Below, one piece after another: positions 35,215 through 39,753 of a stretch of 39,753 nucleotides of DNA. The notes under the pieces are model-generated. The model was not told where the DNA came from and searched no databases. It worked only from the letters and a program-made list of their open reading frames with translations. Source of the stretch: Diphasiastrum complanatum (taxonomy: Eukaryota; Streptophyta; Lycopodiopsida; Lycopodiales; Lycopodiaceae); assembly GCA_029204225.1 (NCBI GenBank), contig MU835361.1:1-39753 (forward strand), written 5' to 3'. Numbering within the stretch: the stretch's first letter is position 1; every line of letters begins with the position of its first letter. A program made the position numbers and the translations under genes.

Positions 35215-35221
35215 TATATAA
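35215..35221 (+). promoter_or_regulatory. TATA box of centromeric-H3-like gene
   Basis: TATATAA in CACTATATAAGGG, 173 bp before the ATG at 35388. An upstream start (35372, ATGGCGACCTAG) would make a three-codon uORF just before the main ATG. Confidence 0.55.
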
Positions 35222-35387
35222 GGGTGTGTGGGTCCCCATTTCGCCATTTCATCCTTAGTGTCAGAGAGCTTCCTTTGTTTTTCATAGGTTGATATCATCC
35301 TTCTATGCTCACACAAGTGCAAATTAGTGTCGTTATTGCAATTCCTATACATTAGTACTCTATTATATCTGCATGGCGACCTAGTTT

Positions 35388-36617
35388 ATGGCACGTATGA
35401 AACAAACATCAAGGAGGAATCCAAGGGAAACAATGTTATTGCACCAAGCCGCTTTAGAAGCAATAGAAGCATGGGAAAGGAGCTCGAGGAGTGGGAGTAG
35501 GAGCAGAAGTAGCAGCATTGAACTTGTGCCGGTTGGAATAGACCAGAATTAGGACGAGCGGGCAACAATGGATGATCCTAGGGAAGTTCCCATTAATTGT
35601 GAGCAGGTGCAGGGGCAGGAGCAGGTGCAGGAGTAGGTGGCAATGGAAGAGCTTGGGTAGCAACAAGCGGCTATGGATGAGCAGGGGCAAGAGCAGGGGC
35701 AGCAACACCCACGTCTGGATGAGCAGCATATGGCCAGAGAAGCAGAGGATGTCCTGCTGCATGATTTTGGTGTGAGGTCGCTGGGAAGCCCCTCTCCAAC
35801 ACAGAGCCAGCGCGATGCTACTCAGGATTTTTTGGGCTTCCGGGCCGATTCCCAATGATTTCCTTGGGATCTTCGACGATCAGGGTCCTCAGGAACAGGT
35901 GCCTCTTGATGGCTCTGTGGTTGGTTTGGTAGGAGTCAGAGCAGCTTCAGGGGACTCCACTCCGACACAATCACTCGGACATGTGAAAGGGCCTGTAATG
36001 GGGCCCATGATGTCCTTGCTCATTGGCTCGGACCAGACACCCCACGGAGAAGTCGTTGGGGAGGCTTCTCAGCATGTCACACACACATCACGACCGAAAT
36101 CTAAAGCTATGCATCGAAAGAGAGGTCGCTCAAAGCCTCGACGGCTTCCACGGACCATCCCTCAACCACAGCCATAGCCGGAAGCTCCCCAGGTGCCTCG
36201 AGCTCAGTCAGCACCCCCCGCAGGACCCTCCCACGCAAGATGAGGCAGGTCCTAGCCAGCCAGCAACACGGAGAAGGGCAGCCACACCGCCACCACCCTG
36301 GAAAGGCACAACCACGCCACCGAAGAAAGAGCCGAATTCCGAATTGCTATAAGGAAATTCAAAAATACCAGAAATCCATGGAGTTTCTCATACCGAGAGC
36401 TCCATTTGTCCAGACCATCAAGGAGATCATGGACGTCAAATTCTCCCTTGGGCTCAAAATTACGGATGAGGCTGCTTCGGCTATCTAAGAGGTGACAGAG
36501 ATGTATTTGACAAATTTGTTTGAAGACTCATTTTTGTGTGATGTCCATTGTAAGAGAGTTACTATACTTCCAAAGGCTATGTTGTTGGCAAAGAGACTGA
36601 GACATGAGAGGAATTAA
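35388..36617 (+). pseudogene. CENH3-like: Centromeric histone H3 (CENH3/CENP-A)-like gene, broken
   Basis: CENH3 replaces H3 in centromeric nucleosomes. The start MARMKQTSRR mirrors the H3 N-terminus ARTKQTAR. A long Gln/Glu-rich and then Pro/Arg-rich tail follows, with basic HRKRGRSKPRR near 36110-36145. The fold (about 36315-36617) reads EIQKYQKSMEFLIPRAPF, then KITDEAASAI, stop, EVTEMYLTNLFED, LCDVHCKRVTILPK and LLAKRLRHERN, ending at the usual H3 C-terminus. LIP-APF in helix N and one extra residue in loop 1 are CENH3 traits rather than canonical H3. Breaks: TAG at 35550, 35634 and 35658; a frame change by 35856; TAG 36175; another frame change near 36220-36300; TAA 36486 exactly at the conserved Gln of helix 2. 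The tail (about 300 codons) is far longer than usual. No introns are evident, so it may be a retrocopy or a divergent gene with missed introns. Confidence 0.75.
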
Positions 36618-36783
36618 AAACGATGTACTCCAAATTTTGATATAATATCAGAAGATCATTTTTATCATCTGACTCTGTTGAATTATTGTGTGAATTCATT
36701 TTATGATGAAATACAGTTTTCTGTGAATGTTTTTGGTTATCTAAATTTTATATCAGTGTGTATATCCAATGCTGATTTTCATG

Positions 36784-36907
36784 CAAGGGTGCAGAGGGGG
36801 GACGTTTGACCGGGTCAAACATCCGCTCTCCATGCCCTTGCATGATTTGCACGAAAGGGCGTGGAGGCGGGGTGTTTGACTCAGTCAAACACCCCACCTC
36901 CGTGCCC
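36784..36907 (+). repeat. GC-rich hairpin pair around GTTTGAC-N3-GTCAAAC, locus 1
   Basis: Two imperfect hairpins (36784-36840 and 36857-36907) separated by CATGATTTGCACGA. Each has arms of about 24-27 bp centred on GTTTGAC/GTCAAAC with a 3-bp loop. Confidence 0.85.
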
Positions 36908-36915
36908 ACCATGTC

Positions 36916-37214
36916 GAGTATAGTCTTGATGGGCCCACTAAGCTGGTCAAGTGCAAAGCATTATCAAAGCATCTTGCAGATGCTCCGCTTCCACATACTG
37001 CACCAAAGGCCTACTGTGTGTACGAAGGAGCGCTATCTTGCACGACTTTTGCCCGAGGTTTGAGTCCAGATTACTTCTGGCCTCAGCGGTGGGACCTTAT
37101 GAAGAGCATACTGATGCTACTAAGTTAGCATCGACATTAATGAAGCCAACAATAGGACTAGAAAATAGATCAGAGTCACAGCTGGAAGCACTGGCTAATG
37201 TAGAAGAAGTTTAA
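36916..37214 (+). pseudogene. Gene D 3' fragment, older copy
   Basis: Corresponds to 27206-27479 of gene D plus its true 3' end, with roughly 5-7% divergence. In the main frame it reads through the position of the gene D stop (Tyr instead of TAA) as APKAYCVYEGALSC and SPDYFWPQRWDLMKSILM before a TAG near 37128. A second frame ends EALANVEEV and a TAA at 37212. The 5' end abuts the hairpin array, so the promoter and first exon are missing. Confidence 0.7.
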
Positions 37215-37531
37215 AGGAAAATGTATTTTTTTTCAAAAATATTTCAGTTCAAACTGCATGTGTTCAAAAATTTCATTCATTATGGTAGGTTATGAAAATT
37301 TCTACAAATCATAAAAATTTAAGGGCATTGTGTGTTGTCCATTGTAAGAGAGTTACTATACTTCCAAAGGATATGTTGTTGGCAAAGAGGCTGAGACGTG
37401 AGAGGAATTAAAAACAATGTACTCCAAATTTTGATATAATATCAGAAGATCATTATTATCATCTGACTCTGTTGAATTATTGTGTGAATTCATTTTATGA
37501 TGAAATACAGTTTTCTATGAATGTTTTTGGT
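36916..37531 (+). repeat. Left arm of 616-bp palindrome
   Basis: Gene D 3' end, spacer and H3-like 3' end. Inverted partner is 37749-38364, of equal length; the loop is 37532-37748. Confidence 0.9.
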
Positions 37532-37577
37532 TATCTAAATTTTATATCAATGTGTATATCCAATGCTGATTTTCATG
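37331..37577 (+). pseudogene. CENH3-like 3' fragment, copy B
   Basis: Repeats 36537-36783: the last roughly 26 codons of the histone fold (from the residues before HCKRVTILPK to the stop) and the 3' flank, ending where the hairpins begin. Codes LPKDMLLAKRLRRERN, closer to canonical H3 (PKD, RRER) than the full-length copy. Confidence 0.8.
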
Positions 37578-37745
37578 CAAGGGCGCGAAGGGGGAACGTT
37601 TGACCGAGTCAAACATCTGCTCTCCGTGCCCTTGTGTGATTTGCACGAAAGGGCGTGGAGAGCGGGTGTTTGATAGGGTCAAACGGCCCCCTCCGCGCCC
37701 TTGCGTGCAAATCACAAAAGGGCGCGGATGGGGGCCGTTTGACCT
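37578..37745 (+). repeat. GC-rich hairpin array, locus 2 (two and a half units)
   Basis: Hairpins at 37578-37634 and 37637-37714 (the second extended by TGATTTGCAC/GTGCAAATCA arms), then half a unit (37718-37745) cut off at the palindrome junction. Same consensus as 36784-36907. Confidence 0.85.
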
Positions 37746-37748
37746 GGT

Positions 37749-37950
37749 ACCAAAAACATTCACAGAATACTGTATTTCATCATAAAATGAATTCACACAA
37801 TAATTCAACAGAGTCAGATGATAAAAATGATCTTCTGATATTATATCAAAATTTGGAGTACATCATTTTTAATTCCTCTCACGTCTCAGCCTCTTTGCCA
37901 ACAACATATCCTTTGGAAGTATAGTAACTCTCTTACAATGGACAACACAC
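37749..37950 (-). pseudogene. CENH3-like 3' fragment, copy C (inverted)
   Basis: Inverted version of copy B, in the right arm of the palindrome. Covers the same final codons and about 120 bp of 3' flank. Confidence 0.8.
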
Positions 37951-38364
37951 AATGCCCTTAAATTTTTATGATTGGTAGAAATTTTCATAACCTACCATAA
38001 TGAATGAAATTTTTGAACGCATGCAGTTTGAACTGAAATATTTTTTAAAAAAAACACATTTTCCTTTAAAATTCTTTTACATTAGCCAGTGCTTCCAACA
38101 GTGACTCTGATCTATTTTCTAGTCCTATTGTTGGCTTCATTAACGTCGATGCTAACTTACCAGCATCAGTATGCTCCTCATAAGGTCCAACCACTGAGGC
38201 CAAAAGTAATATGGACTCAAACCCCGGGCAGAAGTCGTGCAAGATAGCGCTCCTTCGTACACACATTAGGCCTTTGGTGCAATCTGTGGAAGCGAGTCAT
38301 CTGCACGATGCTTTGATAATGCTTTGCACTTGACCAGCTCAGTGGGCCCATCAGGACTATACTC
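37749..38364 (-). repeat. Right arm of 616-bp palindrome
   Basis: Inverted copy of 36916-37531 with scattered substitutions and single-base gaps. Continues outward into the full gene D copy. Confidence 0.9.
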
Positions 38365-39753
38365 ATTGCTGAAATAGAAGATATAGTTGTCAGAGAATTG
38401 TCCAATGTAGTATGCCAGGGATGCATCTGGCCTTCGCTTTGTTCGGTCTTGACGAGAACCTCCGCTCCTCATTGCAAAACTGTCAATCTCCACCGCATAC
38501 TGCAATACATTATATAAGAATGTTATAATTACAATGAACAGGTGAAGAAATGGGAATAAGCATGGACGAGAATATTTGTTGACAAAGAACTTGCCTGAGA
38601 TCCTTCATCCTCATTCTCACATTTTGCAAGGACAATTCCGTGGCCTTTGTATGGTATCTCAGTTGTGCCAATCGGTAATTTCCCAAATTGTTTATGCTCA
38701 ATTTTCGGTGGTTGCAGAGTCTTCAGTTCACACAAAATTTTTGCTAGAGCTTGCTCAATAGTATCTGCGTCATCTCCAATCAGCTGTCGAAATGTATCGT
38801 TTGACACTGAGTGGTCAAAGGTGTTGGTGCCATTTTGAAATTTCACTAATCCTGCCAACATCTCATCCTCTCGTAAGCCGAGGATATGTTGCAAGTCATG
38901 CAGAAACAAATACTTTTGCCCATTAATTATCACTAGGGCAAGGTCACGTATTCGCAGCATGTGATTGGAGTCGTCTACATCCTTCGGTTGGGCAGATGTT
39001 GATGCAACTGAAGCCATCTGCCATGCAAGCTCTGCTTCCTTCACGGGTGTTAATTCCTCTTCTGCTTCTTGCTCTTCCATTTCACTAACTTTCACGCTAG
39101 GATCATGTTTTTCTTCAACGGTATTTGTAGGAAATTCATTCAAGAAAAAAATCACAAGAATTTCACCTGACAAGAACTTGTTTCCTACACTTTTGAGATT
39201 AAAATTTACTTGTTGATCGCGCGTTAACTCCAAAAAGTGCTCATTCCCCAGGTGGCTAACAAACCTATTGAGTCCGGCAGCAAAAGGTCTATCTCCTTTC
39301 CATATATATGTTAGCAAATTATACGGAATCCAAGAAATATCATAGCCATGTATTTTTACTAAGTAAGGCATCAAGGTCTCTTCTATATACTCACTTACAT
39401 ACCTGAAATCATCACTATTCGCACGTAGAGTTGCTAGGGTATCTATTCTGGCAGTGAACATAGCATAGATGTGATCTATTTGATCAGCAAATGTTGTGTC
39501 GGCCAATAGATTTGCCAACTTTGTCCTGCGAAGGATGCATTGTGAACGTAATGAGATAATACGAAAGACTATTAGTACGAGCGCAAGTGCAAAGCATTTA
39601 ACCGAAACTAAGAAAGCCAAGAAAGCAAGAAAAATGTGTGCTTGAAAATGAGATAAAATGGTCTTATATAGGAAAAAGTTTTTCAAAAATAGACATGATT
39701 TTAATATTGGACCAAATAAAGTCTATTTATAGTAATCAAATAGATTATACCAC
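38091..39753 (-). repeat. Gene D unit, copy 2 (inverted, runs off window)
   Basis: Near-identical to 25818-27479. Still matching at the last base of the window, so the true repeat is longer. Confidence 0.93.
38266..39540 (-). pseudogene. Gene D, second copy, frameshifted at the start
   Basis: Exon 1 is 38595-39540 and exon 2 is 38266-38499, with the same GC-AG intron (38500-38594) and the TATA box upstream (39661-39670). An extra G near 39525 (CAGGACAAAG instead of CAGACAAAG) shifts the frame six codons after the ATG used in copy 1, giving a short dead-end product. The downstream frame is otherwise identical at protein level and stays open upstream into the promoter. Translation from the internal Met ([10 protein letters not shown]) would remain possible. 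Which state is ancestral cannot be told from two copies. Confidence 0.6.

Noticed and set aside
35388-36617. Stops in the H3-like gene corrected by RNA editing or a changed genetic code
   Set aside because: Plant editing of this kind acts in organelles, and there are frame changes as well as stops; SOS1 and the gypsy polyprotein in the same window use the standard code.
36784-37745. Hairpin array as a CRISPR array
   Set aside because: Eukaryotic nuclear context, unit arms are inverted pairs, and spacers are conserved instead of unique.
38529-39686. 385-codon frame of gene D copy 2 starting at 39686
   Set aside because: Its first codons overlap the TATA box (TATATAA encoded within it), so the start would lie upstream of transcription. 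It is open because of the 1-base insertion near 39525.

Overview
The window is nuclear DNA from a land plant with a large, transposon-rich genome. The evidence is: a plant SOS1-type Na+/H+ antiporter gene split by GT-AG introns; plant Ty3/gypsy chromovirus and Ty1/copia elements; LTR elements primed by initiator-Met tRNA; and a plant-type centromeric histone H3 relative. One SOS1 intron is about 20.8 kb long, which suggests a fern, other seed-free plant or gymnosperm more than a compact angiosperm. The sequence does not settle the species.

1-29310 (minus strand) is the 5' half of the SOS1 gene. Exon 1 with the start codon lies at 29082-29310 and exons 2-8 at 8303 down to 312; the remaining exons are beyond position 1. 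The reading frame is intact across all eight exons. Intron 3 (1474-7907) holds an internally deleted copia element in the opposite orientation (about 2195-4850). Intron 1 (8304-29081) holds four elements: a LINE 3' fragment ending in a CT microsatellite (9451-10675); a decayed copia element (about 11200-20550) split by a young, full-length gypsy chromovirus (11700-18003, 5-bp target duplication CCATG); and an unusual LTR element (21457-28583, target duplication TTACT).

The LTR element at 21457-28583 is the most unusual object. Its LTRs, primer-binding site, polypurine tract and target duplication are all in order, but I see no gag-pol. Instead it carries a 144-bp dispersed repeat, a decayed multi-exon gene resembling a transposase-like family (23102-25811), an apparently intact two-exon gene of unknown function with its own TATA box and a GC-AG intron (26031-27304, 'gene D'), and a terminal ORF of unknown function.

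29311-35200 is mostly anonymous AT-rich sequence upstream of SOS1, with microsatellites and a second fragment of the same LINE family (33462-34414).

35214-39753 is a complex rearranged block. It has a centromeric-H3-like gene (35388-36617) with TATA box, H3-type N-terminus, long Gln-rich tail and CENH3-type histone fold, broken by stops mainly at Gln codons. Extra copies of its 3' end follow, then arrays of GC-rich hairpins built around GTTTGAC/GTCAAAC, a 616-bp palindrome (36916-37531 against 37749-38364), and a near-identical inverted copy of gene D (38091-39753) running off the window. Gene D therefore occurs three times: inside the LTR element, as a full inverted copy, and as an older 3' fragment. 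In the last two it is joined to a centromeric-H3 3' fragment.
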